Shown: one piece after another, positions 1 through 7,700 of the stretch
Numbering within the stretch: position 1 is the first letter of the stretch
How the letters are laid out: every line of letters starts with the position of its first letter
Virus record (IMG/VR): IMGVR_UViG_3300013131_000186
Coordinates: 1-28,847 of that record
Strand: one strand, 5' to 3'
DNA: 28,847 nt
From: a virus
Notes under the pieces: generated by a model
Told to the model about the DNA's origin: nothing
Seen by the model: the letters and a program-made list of their open reading frames with translations, nothing else
Database searches by the model: none
Position numbers and translations under genes: made by a program

Positions 1-1
1 A

Positions 2-460
2 TGGATTGGAACATTTGGAGACTCTACTGGCTTATTTCAGAATGGAACTGAATTAGATCCTTTCTTTAATGAGTGTACTAATAACGGAATAGAGGTTGTT
101 AAGATTAATCCGTGGTCTAGACCGGTTTCTTTTCAAGAAAATATGAAACTTGTTAACGAGTCTTATATTTCACCAACTATACAAGGACCTTGGCAAATAG
201 ATAACGAATATATTCCATGTCGAATATTTAAACATATATCATATGGACATATGGGATATGTTAATTCTAAATCTGTTAATGATATTTTTGACGGAGAATT
301 AATATACGACAGAAATACAGTTGAACTTTTTCATAAGGCGATAGATTTTAAGAATAATCCTAATCATATAGAAAAACTTAAATATTTAATTAACGAAGTT
401 AAAGAAAAACACACCTATATAAATAGAATAAATCAGATAATAGAATGCTTACCAGAATAG
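2..460 (+). CDS. Probable glycosyltransferase, C-terminal part (5' end outside window)
   Basis: The reading frame is open from base 2, so the gene begins before the window; the first in-window ATG (position 143) is internal, not the real start. About 152 residues remain. The part near the end contains RIFKHISYGHMGYVNSKSV followed by a D-G/IYDRN stretch, which resembles the C-terminal region of glycosyltransferase-like proteins seen beside phage and bacterial surface-sugar genes. No catalytic site can be judged because the N-terminal half is missing. It overlaps the next gene by 16 bases, which fits translational coupling, and it heads a run of sugar-transfer and methylation genes. The family call comes from recognising this C-terminal pattern plus context; it is moderate at best. 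Confidence 0.55.
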   Translation, partial: WIGTFGDSTGLFQNGTELDPFFNECTNNGIEVVKINPWSRPVSFQENMKLVNESYISPTIQGPWQIDNEYIPCRIFKHISYGHMGYVNSKSVNDIFDGELIYDRNTVELFHKAIDFKNNPNHIEKLKYLINEVKEKHTYINRINQIIECLPE

Positions 461-1206
461 ATAAAGCCTTACTGTGTAATGATTGTGATTCTTTGGATCG
501 CGATCCAAATAGCGGAAAAATAGTCGGAGATTTTCAGATAATGCATAACGGAATAAAAATAATAAAAGACTGTTATTGTGGAGGATGGATGACAGAATTG
601 ATAACAAAATGTAATGGACATCATGAACCTCAGGAGGAGTTTGCTTTTTATAAGGTTTTGGAAAAAATGAATGATGGTGCATTAATGATAGAGGTTGGAT
701 CCTCTTGGGCTTATTATTCTATGTGGTTTAATAAGAAAATAAAAGGCGCTAAAAATTTCATGATAGATGTCGATTCGCTTAATCTTAATTTAGGCGTGGA
801 GAATTTTAAAATTAATGGTATGAGTGGAAGCTTTCATGTAGGTAGAATACCCGAATTAAACATTTTAGATTTTATAATAAGTAATTTGATTGATTTCGTG
901 GATATTCTTCATGTTGATATACAGGGATGGGAATATCATCTATTAGATCAACTTGGAGACTTTATAAAAAATATTGGGTATATTTTTATATCTACACACA
1001 CGGATAAAAATAATAAGGGTAAAGATTGGGGATCTCCTAAAGAATTTTTACACGAAGAATGCTTGTCCTTTCTGACTGATAAAAAATTTAAGATATTATG
1101 CGAGCATGATATGAATGAATCCTATTCACATGACGGATTGATAGTAGCTAAGAATCCGAGTATTGATAAGGATTTTAATAAAATAAATATTTCAAAATAT
1201 TACTAA
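445..1206 (+). CDS. FkbM-family methyltransferase
   Basis: A 253-residue protein with SAM-methyltransferase motif I as IEVGSSWAYYSMWF (about residues 82-95) and a VDIQGWEYHLL motif (about 157-167), the acidic/Trp-Glu signature typical of FkbM-type O-methyltransferases. A small Cys-containing N-terminal part (CNDC, CYCGGW at about 11-47) precedes the domain and might bind a metal, though this is only a pattern. FkbM enzymes usually methylate sugar hydroxyls or small metabolites, and the gene lies among glycosyltransferases, so methylation of a phage-directed glycan is the likely role. It begins inside the end of the upstream gene (16-base overlap) and is followed after 2 bases by the next methyltransferase. 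No signal peptide is seen. Confidence 0.75.
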   Translation: MLTRIDKALLCNDCDSLDRDPNSGKIVGDFQIMHNGIKIIKDCYCGGWMTELITKCNGHHEPQEEFAFYKVLEKMNDGALMIEVGSSWAYYSMWFNKKIKGAKNFMIDVDSLNLNLGVENFKINGMSGSFHVGRIPELNILDFIISNLIDFVDILHVDIQGWEYHLLDQLGDFIKNIGYIFISTHTDKNNKGKDWGSPKEFLHEECLSFLTDKKFKILCEHDMNESYSHDGLIVAKNPSIDKDFNKINISKYY

Positions 1207-1208
1207 TT

Positions 1209-1907
1209 ATGGATAAAATAAGATTGCTTAATAAGTATAAGGATCTATTAGATACTGGAACTAATGAAGGATTAAGATACAATGATCCTAATAAATCAAG
1301 ATATGAATCATTTAAATATTGTCTAGAATTTTTAGATAAAAGAAAAACCCCAGAGGTATTAGAATTAGGTACTTCTAGAAGCTTTGTTGACGGTAAGTTC
1401 GAGGGATGTAATTCAGATGATACTAAATACTGGGATCCGGAAGATTTCTCTAAGTGGGATTGGGGAGCTGGATGTTTTACTATAATACTTGGAACGATAG
1501 GTAATTATTATTCGTTTACTACTGTTGATCTAATAGATTCGCATATAAGAAGATGTAAGACTATGACAGATTCTTTAAGTGTTAAATGTAATCATGTGAC
1601 CTCGGATTCTACAATATATCTGGAAAATACTGATAAAAAATATGATCTAATATATTTAGATACTGGGGATATGTGGCCTATAGATCACACTTGTAATTTG
1701 CAATTAAAGGAGACAGAAATTATAATTAGAAGAAACCTTTTAAAAGATGGAGGAATTATCTTAATTGATGATGTATTAAATGGGACACCTAGAGATATGG
1801 GTGATTTAAACAATAAATTAGGTAAATCTGAAAAAGCTATACCTTATTTAATAGAAAATGGTTTCAAAATTATTTTTGAAGGATACCAATACATTTTAAA
1901 AAAATAG
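1209..1907 (+). CDS. Class I SAM-dependent methyltransferase
   Basis: A 232-residue protein with a Rossmann-type motif I VLELGTSRSF (about residues 50-59), a probable acidic motif TTVDLID (about 104-110), a YDLIYLDTGD motif (about 145-154) and GGIILIDDV (about 181-189). This order fits the methyltransferase-24 type of class I fold, in which the LID-D stretch lines the active site. The substrate cannot be read from sequence; the neighbours (FkbM enzyme before, a second methyltransferase-like protein after, then glycosyltransferases) suggest a sugar or sugar-nucleotide intermediate. A W-rich insert between motif I and the next strand (KWDWGAG) is unusual. Spacing of 2 and 4 bases to its neighbours indicates one transcript. 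Confidence 0.7.
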   Translation: MDKIRLLNKYKDLLDTGTNEGLRYNDPNKSRYESFKYCLEFLDKRKTPEVLELGTSRSFVDGKFEGCNSDDTKYWDPEDFSKWDWGAGCFTIILGTIGNYYSFTTVDLIDSHIRRCKTMTDSLSVKCNHVTSDSTIYLENTDKKYDLIYLDTGDMWPIDHTCNLQLKETEIIIRRNLLKDGGIILIDDVLNGTPRDMGDLNNKLGKSEKAIPYLIENGFKIIFEGYQYILKK

Positions 1908-1911
1908 AATA

Positions 1912-2541
1912 ATGAAAGAATATAATTTTACGCCAACACAGGATTGGCATTTTTATTTTTCAGTGATCTTTGATAATACTAAGATCCGTAATATGATTGA
2001 GTTTGGCCTTGGGGTAGGAACCCCTTATTTGGCAGATAATTGTGAATTCCTAAAATCTGTTGAACTTTCTCTTGGTGAATATAATCTGGAGTGGTTTAAT
2101 AAGACTAAGGATGATATGAAGGGGAGAAAAAATTGGGATTGCGAGTATGTGGAAGTTAATGAAAAAATATCGGATGCCAATGACAGAGCACAGAATTTAA
2201 GATTCCCTTTGGAAGATACAAAATATTTAGTAGATCTGAAGAAGATTGTAAATAAACATCTTGATGAAAGGGAATATGATTTTATATTTGTCGATGCTGG
2301 TATACACACTAGGGGAGATATAGTGAATATGAGCTTTGGGAAAGCTGATATTATTGCAGCTCATGACACTAGTAGAGATCCTAATAGAGTATTAAAGAAT
2401 GTTTATGGGTATAATATAGTTAATGTACCTTCCAATTATACCGAGATACATTTTGAGGATACTTATATGGGAACTACTATATGGGTTAATAATAGATTAT
2501 CGGATCTTATTGGGATATTGAAGAATTATAAAGTTAATTAA
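1912..2541 (+). CDS. Methyltransferase-like protein
   Basis: A 209-residue protein with a recognisable N-terminal nucleotide-fold signature MIEFGLGVGTPYL (about residues 28-40), a YDFIFVDAGIHTRGD stretch (about 122-136) and ADIIAAHDTSRD (about 145-156). The layout matches class I SAM methyltransferases of the type that bind a metal through D-A-x-H/H-D residues, but the overall similarity is weak and it may have drifted in substrate. It is the third methyltransferase-like gene in a row, 4 bases after the previous and 1 base before the next start. A role in glycan decoration is inferred from context only. Confidence 0.55.
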   Translation: MKEYNFTPTQDWHFYFSVIFDNTKIRNMIEFGLGVGTPYLADNCEFLKSVELSLGEYNLEWFNKTKDDMKGRKNWDCEYVEVNEKISDANDRAQNLRFPLEDTKYLVDLKKIVNKHLDEREYDFIFVDAGIHTRGDIVNMSFGKADIIAAHDTSRDPNRVLKNVYGYNIVNVPSNYTEIHFEDTYMGTTIWVNNRLSDLIGILKNYKVN

Positions 2542-2542
2542 T

Positions 2543-3514
2543 ATGAGAATACTTCATGTTACTTACCATTCAGGATGCTCTGTTTCAATCAACAGTATAT
2601 GTGATGAATTAGGATATTATTTAGAAACTCAGAGAGCAGATTGGAATTATAATATATCACAGAATCTTGCAGATTCTATTTGGGTAAAGAATAAAGAATA
2701 TTACAATTCCTTTGATTGTATTATAACATCAGATACTGCACCACTTTCTCGTATATTTCTTAGAGATGAATTTACTAAGAGACTAATAATATGGGTTTGT
2801 AATAGATTTGATTATAGTGACTCTGCAACTAATAATGTTAATTTTCCTGATCCTTCTTATTACGATATTTTCAAAAGTTCAATAGAAAGACCAAACACAT
2901 TTGTAAGATCCTATACTAAATTTGAGCATGAATATGCTAAGAAATACAGAGGTGTTATATGGAGCGATGAAGTTTTTAGACCCCTTAGTTTATTTGATTT
3001 AAATACCCTTGATGAATATTTTCCTGACGGAAATAAGAAATCCGAAACATTCCTTATTACCAGATATCATAACGATAATATCTTCATGGATCTTAAAGGA
3101 AAGTGTGAATCACTGGGGATAAAATGTTTTTCTGGTGAATATAAAGGTCCTTCTGATTTAATAGGAATTAAGGGTATAATACATATCCCTTATGCATGGT
3201 CAAATTTAGCAATATTTGAAAATTGGAATATCGGAAACGTTTATTTTATTCCATCGAAAAGATTTTTACTAGAACTTTCGTATAGGAATAACTTTTTTTG
3301 GAGCCCTCCTTTAGACAGAGATTTTATAGAATCATCTGAATGGTATTTACCAGAACACAAGGATCTTTTTGTTTATTTTGATTCTTTTGAAGAATTAAAA
3401 TCACTTACTGATGATTCTTTACTTATAAATAACACTAGAAATAATCTAATTGAGTATAGTAAAAAACATAAGGATAAATGTCTTAAACAGTGGAAATCAA
3501 TAATAGAATCATGA
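2543..3514 (+). CDS. Putative GT-B-type glycosyltransferase
   Basis: A 323-residue protein starting MRILHVTYHSGCS, a typical first beta strand of GT-B glycosyltransferases, with an IITSDTAPLSRIF strand-loop (about residues 60-72), a middle FLITRYHNDN (about 170-179) that fits the start of the second Rossmann domain, and GIIHIPYAWSNLAIFENWNIGN (about 211-232), reminiscent of the donor-site loop where such enzymes hold the sugar nucleotide. The C-terminal part has a FDSFEELKSL helix, common in GT-B enzymes. No specific family could be named. Its stop overlaps the start of the fucosyltransferase-like gene as ATGA, so the two are probably translated together. Confidence 0.5.
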   Translation: MRILHVTYHSGCSVSINSICDELGYYLETQRADWNYNISQNLADSIWVKNKEYYNSFDCIITSDTAPLSRIFLRDEFTKRLIIWVCNRFDYSDSATNNVNFPDPSYYDIFKSSIERPNTFVRSYTKFEHEYAKKYRGVIWSDEVFRPLSLFDLNTLDEYFPDGNKKSETFLITRYHNDNIFMDLKGKCESLGIKCFSGEYKGPSDLIGIKGIIHIPYAWSNLAIFENWNIGNVYFIPSKRFLLELSYRNNFFWSPPLDRDFIESSEWYLPEHKDLFVYFDSFEELKSLTDDSLLINNTRNNLIEYSKKHKDKCLKQWKSIIES

Positions 3515-4260
3515 TAACTTTTTCTAAATTAGGATCTTTTGGTAGATTAGGAAATCAGCTGTTTCAAATAGCTGCAGTATTAGGGTTATCTAAAATTAAT
3601 AACACTAATGCAAAGTTTAATAAATGGGAATACTCAAAATATTTCAAAACCCCTATAGATGACTCTGGTATAGATTCTAGTGGATTTATAAAATATAATG
3701 AGAAGGGATTCTGTTATTCTCCTATACCTTTTTTGGGAAATATGGATCTTATTGGATACTTCCAGAGCGATAAATATTTTTCACATTGCGTGGAGGATAT
3801 ATTAAAATATTTTGAATTTATTGATTCGTTAGACGATGGATCTGTAGATCCAGATACAGAAACATGCTCAATTCATATCAGGAGGGGAGATTATGTAAAT
3901 CTTGTTGGGTATCATCCATTAATGGGAATGGAATATTATACGAAAGCTATAGATTCTATGAGAGCCAAAGGTGTTAAAAAATTCTATTTTTTCTCCGACG
4001 ATATACAATGGTGCAAAGATAATTTTGGATTAGATAGTGGATATGTTTATATCGAAGGAAATCAAGATATAAAGGATCTGTATTTAATGACTAAATGTAA
4101 AAATAATATAATTGCTAATTCTAGTTTTTCTTGGTGGGGAGCATGGTTAAACAGAAATCCTAGTAAGAAAGTGATAGCTCCTTCTGTATGGTTTGGAGAA
4201 TTGTCCAGAGACAAAGATAATGTTGCTGATTTATATTGTCCAGGATGGGAAATAATTTAA
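3511..4260 (+). CDS. GT11 alpha-1,2-fucosyltransferase-like enzyme
   Basis: The protein carries the GT11 hallmarks: an N-terminal GRLGNQLFQIAAV (about residues 12-24), the donor-binding motif HIRRGDYV (about 122-129), and the late SSFSWWGAWLNRNP stretch with IAPSVWFG. These enzymes transfer fucose from GDP-fucose to a galactose hydroxyl and are cytoplasmic, soluble GT-B proteins. A GTG 21 bases upstream (3490) gives a longer frame, but the ATG at 3511 forms an ATGA overlap with the upstream stop and puts the GNQLFQ motif at the normal distance from the start, so I use 3511 (249 residues). Length is slightly short for the family. GDP-fucose would have to come from the host or from genes outside the window. 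Confidence 0.85.
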   Translation: MITFSKLGSFGRLGNQLFQIAAVLGLSKINNTNAKFNKWEYSKYFKTPIDDSGIDSSGFIKYNEKGFCYSPIPFLGNMDLIGYFQSDKYFSHCVEDILKYFEFIDSLDDGSVDPDTETCSIHIRRGDYVNLVGYHPLMGMEYYTKAIDSMRAKGVKKFYFFSDDIQWCKDNFGLDSGYVYIEGNQDIKDLYLMTKCKNNIIANSSFSWWGAWLNRNPSKKVIAPSVWFGELSRDKDNVADLYCPGWEII

Positions 4261-4290
4261 ATTTTTTAACTATAATCTTAAAATGTAGAT

Positions 4291-4869
4291 ATGAATTATA
4301 AAGAACTACTAGAGAAAGAAATTGAGGGATTAAAAAGAATACCAACTAATTCAGTTAGGGACATGGTGTCTCAGATTATAAATTACAGAAATGGAGGAAA
4401 TATAATAACTTCTGGAATGGGTAAAGCCGGACAGATAGCTAATATGTTTTCTACTACTTTATGTTCCACTGGAATACCCTCTTATTTTTTACATCCTGCT
4501 GAAGCACAACATGGAGATCTTGGAATGGTTAGGGAAAATGACATCATCATAATTTTTAGTAATTCTGGTAAGACCAGAGAGATATTAGAACTAATTGATT
4601 TGATCCATAATTTGGGTCATAATAATTATATCTATGCTATAGTAGGTAAGACAAATGAGACTATTCAACTTAAATGTGCTGATTATATAGAATTTGGGCC
4701 TACTGAAGAAATATGTCCTTTGGGGCTAACCCCTACAACCTCAACCACTTGTATGTCTGTGATATCAGATCTTATTGTGGTTGGTCTTATGAAACATTAT
4801 AATTTAACAAAACTAGAATATAGTAAATTGCATCATGCAGGATATCTCGGAGAAAAATCAAGATCGTAA
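4291..4869 (+). CDS. kdsD: D-arabinose-5-phosphate isomerase (KdsD/KpsF type), SIS domain only
   Basis: Catalyses ribulose-5-phosphate to arabinose-5-phosphate, the first step of Kdo synthesis. The 192-residue protein is one SIS domain: SGMGKAGQIANMF (about 42-54), HPAEAQHGDLGMV (about 68-80), FSNSGKTREILEL (about 89-101) and PLGLTPTTSTTCM (about 142-154) match the KdsD/KpsF/GutQ pattern, and the LHHAGYLGEK end corresponds to the SHPGGALGRK end of the bacterial SIS domain. The two C-terminal CBS domains of the usual ~320-residue bacterial enzyme are absent, so it ends where the SIS domain ends. It overlaps the KdsA gene by 35 bases, and the two act in consecutive steps, which supports both calls. 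Confidence 0.88.
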   Translation: MNYKELLEKEIEGLKRIPTNSVRDMVSQIINYRNGGNIITSGMGKAGQIANMFSTTLCSTGIPSYFLHPAEAQHGDLGMVRENDIIIIFSNSGKTREILELIDLIHNLGHNNYIYAIVGKTNETIQLKCADYIEFGPTEEICPLGLTPTTSTTCMSVISDLIVVGLMKHYNLTKLEYSKLHHAGYLGEKSRS

Positions 4870-5635
4870 AATATTAATAGCAGGACCATGTGTTGCTACA
4901 TCTTTACAAGAGTGCGTCTCTATTGCAGAGAGAGTGAAAGAAGCCGGAGAAAAATACGGGTTTCTTCCTATTTTTAAAGCAAGCTTTGATAAAGCAAACA
5001 GAACTTCTGATGAATCTTATAGAGGAGTCGGAATGAGAATGGCAATATCAATATTCTCTAAATTAAGAGAAAGAGTAGATATTCCAATTATAACTGATGT
5101 TCATGAAACTTCACAAGTTGAATATTTGAAGGGATTTGTCGATTATCTACAGATCCCTGCTTTTTTATGCAGACAAACGGATCTTATTTATGCTTGTGCA
5201 AAAAGCGGACTACCTACTATTGTAAAGAAAGGACAATTCCTTTCCCCTGAATCTTGTTCTTTTATAGAGAAGAAATTTTACAGATCCGGAGGTAAGGAAA
5301 TGATGATATGTGAAAGGGGAAATACATTCGGGTATAACGATTTGGTAGTTGATGTCACATCTTTGTCAAGATTAAAGAAATCATGTCCGGAGTCTAAAGT
5401 TATTATGGACTGTACCCACAGCTTACAAAAGCCAAATGGGATTTATGGAAAAACGGAAGGTAATTCAGATTATATTGAAGACATGGTTAAATTTGCTTCA
5501 GTTATGAATACTGACGGACTTTTTATAGAAGTTCATCCTAATCCGGAAGAATCTCCATCTGACCCTGAGAATATGTTAGAATTAAGTAAATTAGAAAAAA
5601 TACTAGAAACCTCCAGAAAAATATACGGAATATGA
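4835..5635 (+). CDS. kdsA: 3-deoxy-D-manno-octulosonate-8-phosphate synthase (metal-type)
   Basis: Condenses arabinose-5-phosphate with phosphoenolpyruvate to Kdo-8-phosphate. The 266-residue TIM-barrel protein has IAGPC (residues 15-19), FKASFDKANRTS (47-58), SYRGVGM, ITDVHE (86-91), IPAFLCRQTDL (107-117), VKKGQFLSP (130-138) and ERGNTFGYNDLVVDV (160-174), a clear KdsA rather than DAHP or sialate synthase. Cys19, His195, Glu232 and Asp243 sit at almost the spacing of the metal ligands known for the Aquifex enzyme, so this is probably the metal-dependent class; the E. coli type has Asn in place of the Cys. The start lies within kdsD and the stop overlaps the next start as ATGA. KdsC and KdsB are not in the window. 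Confidence 0.93.
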   Translation: MQDISEKNQDRKILIAGPCVATSLQECVSIAERVKEAGEKYGFLPIFKASFDKANRTSDESYRGVGMRMAISIFSKLRERVDIPIITDVHETSQVEYLKGFVDYLQIPAFLCRQTDLIYACAKSGLPTIVKKGQFLSPESCSFIEKKFYRSGGKEMMICERGNTFGYNDLVVDVTSLSRLKKSCPESKVIMDCTHSLQKPNGIYGKTEGNSDYIEDMVKFASVMNTDGLFIEVHPNPEESPSDPENMLELSKLEKILETSRKIYGI

Positions 5636-6345
5636 AAAATGTAGATGTCGTAATAATATCTTGGGCTAAGGACGAGGAATTAAGATCAATCACAAAGAAT
5701 GGTTTAGATACTCTTTTTGATTCTTCTAATGATATAGCATTTCATGCCTATATTGTTGAATCTAATAGGGATGTTAATTATGATGAATATAATCAAATTA
5801 AATGGATGCATTCAACAACAACTATTTATCCTGAAGACACAAGTTTCGGATACCACAAATATTTGAATATTGGTAGAAAGGCAGGACATTCAGAATATGT
5901 TGTTTTGTGTAATAATGATTTAACATATGAAAAAGGTTGGGCAGATAAAATAATAGAGGCTATGGAAAGCAAACCTTCTATTATGTCTGCTAGTCCATGG
6001 TGCCCGCAAACACAAGGAAGTAATCAGAATGTATCTGGTTTGGTGTTTAATGGGTATAGAGTTAGAGGAGAATTAGCTGGATGGTGTATATTTCAGAAAA
6101 GAAGCATTTATGAATTAATCGGAGATCTTGACGAGCAATTTACCCATTGGTATTGTGATAATGATTATGGTATGACTTTACAGACTAAAGGAATTACACA
6201 TTCTTTAGTAACTGATTCTGTTGTCAACCATCACGATAAGATTCTAGGAAAAACACATGAGATATTCGATAATGAATATCAAAGAAATACAACGGTTTTA
6301 CAGGCAGAAAAATTTGAAAGTAAATGGAATTTAAAACAAAAATAG
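5632..6345 (+). CDS. GT2-like (GT-A fold) glycosyltransferase
   Basis: A 237-residue protein with an N-terminal VDVVIISWAKDEEL strand (about residues 4-17), the metal/nucleotide-binding acidic motif VVLCNNDLTYEKGW (about 90-103, NND at 94-96), a GWCIFQKRSIYELIG acceptor-site stretch (about 150-164) and a second acidic motif HWYCDNDYG (about 172-180, DND at 176-178) corresponding to the ED/DD catalytic region of GT2 enzymes. The middle of the protein SFGYHKYLNIGRKAG is typical of the donor-side helix. It is soluble, without membrane segments, and overlaps KdsA (ATGA) and the following oxygenase (22 bases), so it very likely acts in the same glycan route. Sugar specificity cannot be read. Confidence 0.8.
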   Translation: MKNVDVVIISWAKDEELRSITKNGLDTLFDSSNDIAFHAYIVESNRDVNYDEYNQIKWMHSTTTIYPEDTSFGYHKYLNIGRKAGHSEYVVLCNNDLTYEKGWADKIIEAMESKPSIMSASPWCPQTQGSNQNVSGLVFNGYRVRGELAGWCIFQKRSIYELIGDLDEQFTHWYCDNDYGMTLQTKGITHSLVTDSVVNHHDKILGKTHEIFDNEYQRNTTVLQAEKFESKWNLKQK

Positions 6346-7118
6346 AAAGTCTTTCTGAAAAAGAACTAAGAAATAAATTCTTAGATTCTAGACCTTTCAA
6401 TCATTTAGTGATTGATAATTTTTTGGATCTGAATACCGCTGAAAAAATAGCAGACGAATTTCCTTCGTTTGATGAAGATTTTTGGTATTCTTATGATAAT
6501 CCATTGGAGATTAAAAAAGCTAGTAATAACTGGAATAATTTTTCAGATGCTACTTATTCATATTTTATGAAAGTGCTATCCCCAGAATTTACTTCCGTAC
6601 TGGAAAAAATAGTTGGGTGTAAACTCTACCCCGATATTGGATTACATGGAGGAGGTCTACACACACATAAAAATGGAGGTAGATTAAATCCTCATCTTGA
6701 TTATTCAATACACCCTAAATTGGGTCTCCAGAGAAAACTTAATCTGATACTTTATGTTAATCCATTATGGAAACCTGAATATGGCGGTAATTTAGGATTA
6801 TGGAATACTGACGAATTCGGTAAACCAGAAAGATTAATTGAGGACATAGATTGCTTATTTAATAGAGCTATTCTATTCGATACTACACAGGACTCTTGGC
6901 ACGGAATATCAAAAGAAATAAAATCACCGGAGGGTATTAATAGAAATAGTTTAGCAGTTTACTATTTAACAGATAGACACGATTCTGCAGATCCTAGAAT
7001 GAAGGTTAAATATGCGCCAAGAGAGGATCAGAAAAACGATCCTGAAATAGAACAGCTTATTTTAAAGAGACAATCTATGGAAGGGTTTAAATCAAGTTAC
7101 GTAACAAATAAAAAATAA
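6324..7118 (+). CDS. 2-oxoglutarate/Fe(II)-dependent oxygenase (prolyl-hydroxylase-like)
   Basis: A 264-residue protein with the double-stranded beta-helix iron site: His124 and Asp126 in LNPHLDYSIHP, then His193 in SWHGI, and Arg207 in NRNSLAVYYL as the probable 2-oxoglutarate-binding residue. The strand YGGNLGLWN (about 153-161) before the distal His also fits the prolyl-4-hydroxylase-like superfamily. Such enzymes hydroxylate proteins, sugars, lipids or nucleobases; the substrate is not visible here. It overlaps the glycosyltransferase gene by 22 bases and is followed after 5 bases by a methyltransferase, suggesting a modification step linked to the glycan island. A protein substrate such as a virion protein is an open alternative. 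Confidence 0.85.
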   Translation: MEFKTKIESLSEKELRNKFLDSRPFNHLVIDNFLDLNTAEKIADEFPSFDEDFWYSYDNPLEIKKASNNWNNFSDATYSYFMKVLSPEFTSVLEKIVGCKLYPDIGLHGGGLHTHKNGGRLNPHLDYSIHPKLGLQRKLNLILYVNPLWKPEYGGNLGLWNTDEFGKPERLIEDIDCLFNRAILFDTTQDSWHGISKEIKSPEGINRNSLAVYYLTDRHDSADPRMKVKYAPREDQKNDPEIEQLILKRQSMEGFKSSYVTNKK

Positions 7119-7123
7119 ATAAT

Positions 7124-7651
7124 ATGGCACACCAAGAGCAAGCAGATTTTTGCAATTACGTCAGAAATAAATTTCCTGAAAAATTTGATAATGTTAGTGT
7201 TTTAGATGTTGGATCTTTGGACATTAACGGAAGTAACAGATTCCTATTTAGTGGTGATTATTCATACATTGGTGTAGATTTAGGTCCAGGTAAAAACGTT
7301 GATGTTATATGTAGAGGACACGAATTTAAAAGCGATGAAGTTTTTGATGTTGTGGTTTCAACAGAATGTTTTGAGCATGATGAGTTTTACCCTTTAACTC
7401 TAAAGAATATGTATGACCATTTAGCTGTTGGAGGTGTTTTCCTTTTCACTTGTGCTACTACAGGAAGAGCAGAACATGGTACAACTAGAACATCACCTTC
7501 TGATGCACCTTTTGTTGGAGATTACTACAAGAATTTAACTGAGAGTGACATAAGAGAAGTTATGGATATTGAGAATATGTTCTCCGAATTCGAATTTATT
7601 TCTAGAGAGGTATTTCCACAAGACCTTTATTTTTACGGGATTAAAAAATAA
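7124..7651 (+). CDS. Class I SAM-dependent methyltransferase (type 11 like)
   Basis: A 175-residue compact methyltransferase: motif I VLDVGSLDINGS (about residues 26-37), the acidic end of strand 2 at YIGVDLGPG (about 48-56), FDVVVSTECFEH (about 70-81) as the motif after strand 4, and HLAVGGVFLFTCA (about 97-109) as strand 5. The TSPSDAP stretch and a final VFPQDLYFYGIKK are common in small-molecule or sugar methyltransferases of surface-glycan clusters. It is the last gene of the island; a 49-base gap with an inverted repeat follows, so the transcript unit may end here. Substrate unknown. Confidence 0.8.
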   Translation: MAHQEQADFCNYVRNKFPEKFDNVSVLDVGSLDINGSNRFLFSGDYSYIGVDLGPGKNVDVICRGHEFKSDEVFDVVVSTECFEHDEFYPLTLKNMYDHLAVGGVFLFTCATTGRAEHGTTRTSPSDAPFVGDYYKNLTESDIREVMDIENMFSEFEFISREVFPQDLYFYGIKK

Positions 7652-7658
7652 AAATAGA

Positions 7659-7692
7659 TTTTTCTAAAGATAATTTATTATATTTAGAAAAA
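7659..7692. terminator. AT-rich inverted repeat after the glycan island
   Basis: Two perfect 10-base arms (TTTTTCTAAA at 7659-7668 and TTTAGAAAAA at 7683-7692) flank a 14-base loop between the last methyltransferase and a small gene. The stem is almost all A/T and lies before an A-run, not a T-run, on the + strand, so it would be a poor + strand terminator. It marks a likely unit boundary but could equally be a protein-binding palindrome or chance. Confidence 0.25.
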
Positions 7693-7700
7693 AAAACGTC

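Noticed and set aside
143-145. ATG at 143 as the start of the first gene
   Set aside because: The frame is open back to base 2 with family-like residues, so the real start lies before the window.
418-425. TATAAATA late-promoter box before the FkbM gene
   Set aside because: It lies inside the end of a coding frame; in AT-rich DNA such 8-base words appear by chance several times per strand.
449-682. Minus-strand open frames, here and at 2025-2309, 4160-4345, 8689-9048, 10533-10910, 11803-12393, 21567-22043 and others
   Set aside because: They lie opposite clear + strand genes, have composition of antisense shadows and match no family.
3490-3510. Upstream GTG start for the fucosyltransferase-like gene
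   Set aside because: The ATG at 3511 forms an ATGA overlap with the preceding stop and places the GNQLFQ motif at the usual distance from the start.
4835-5635. DAHP synthase or sialate (NeuB) synthase instead of KdsA
   Set aside because: FKASFDKANRTS, VKKGQFLSP, CRQTDL and ERGNTFGYNDLVVDV are KdsA-specific, and the neighbour is the KdsD isomerase.
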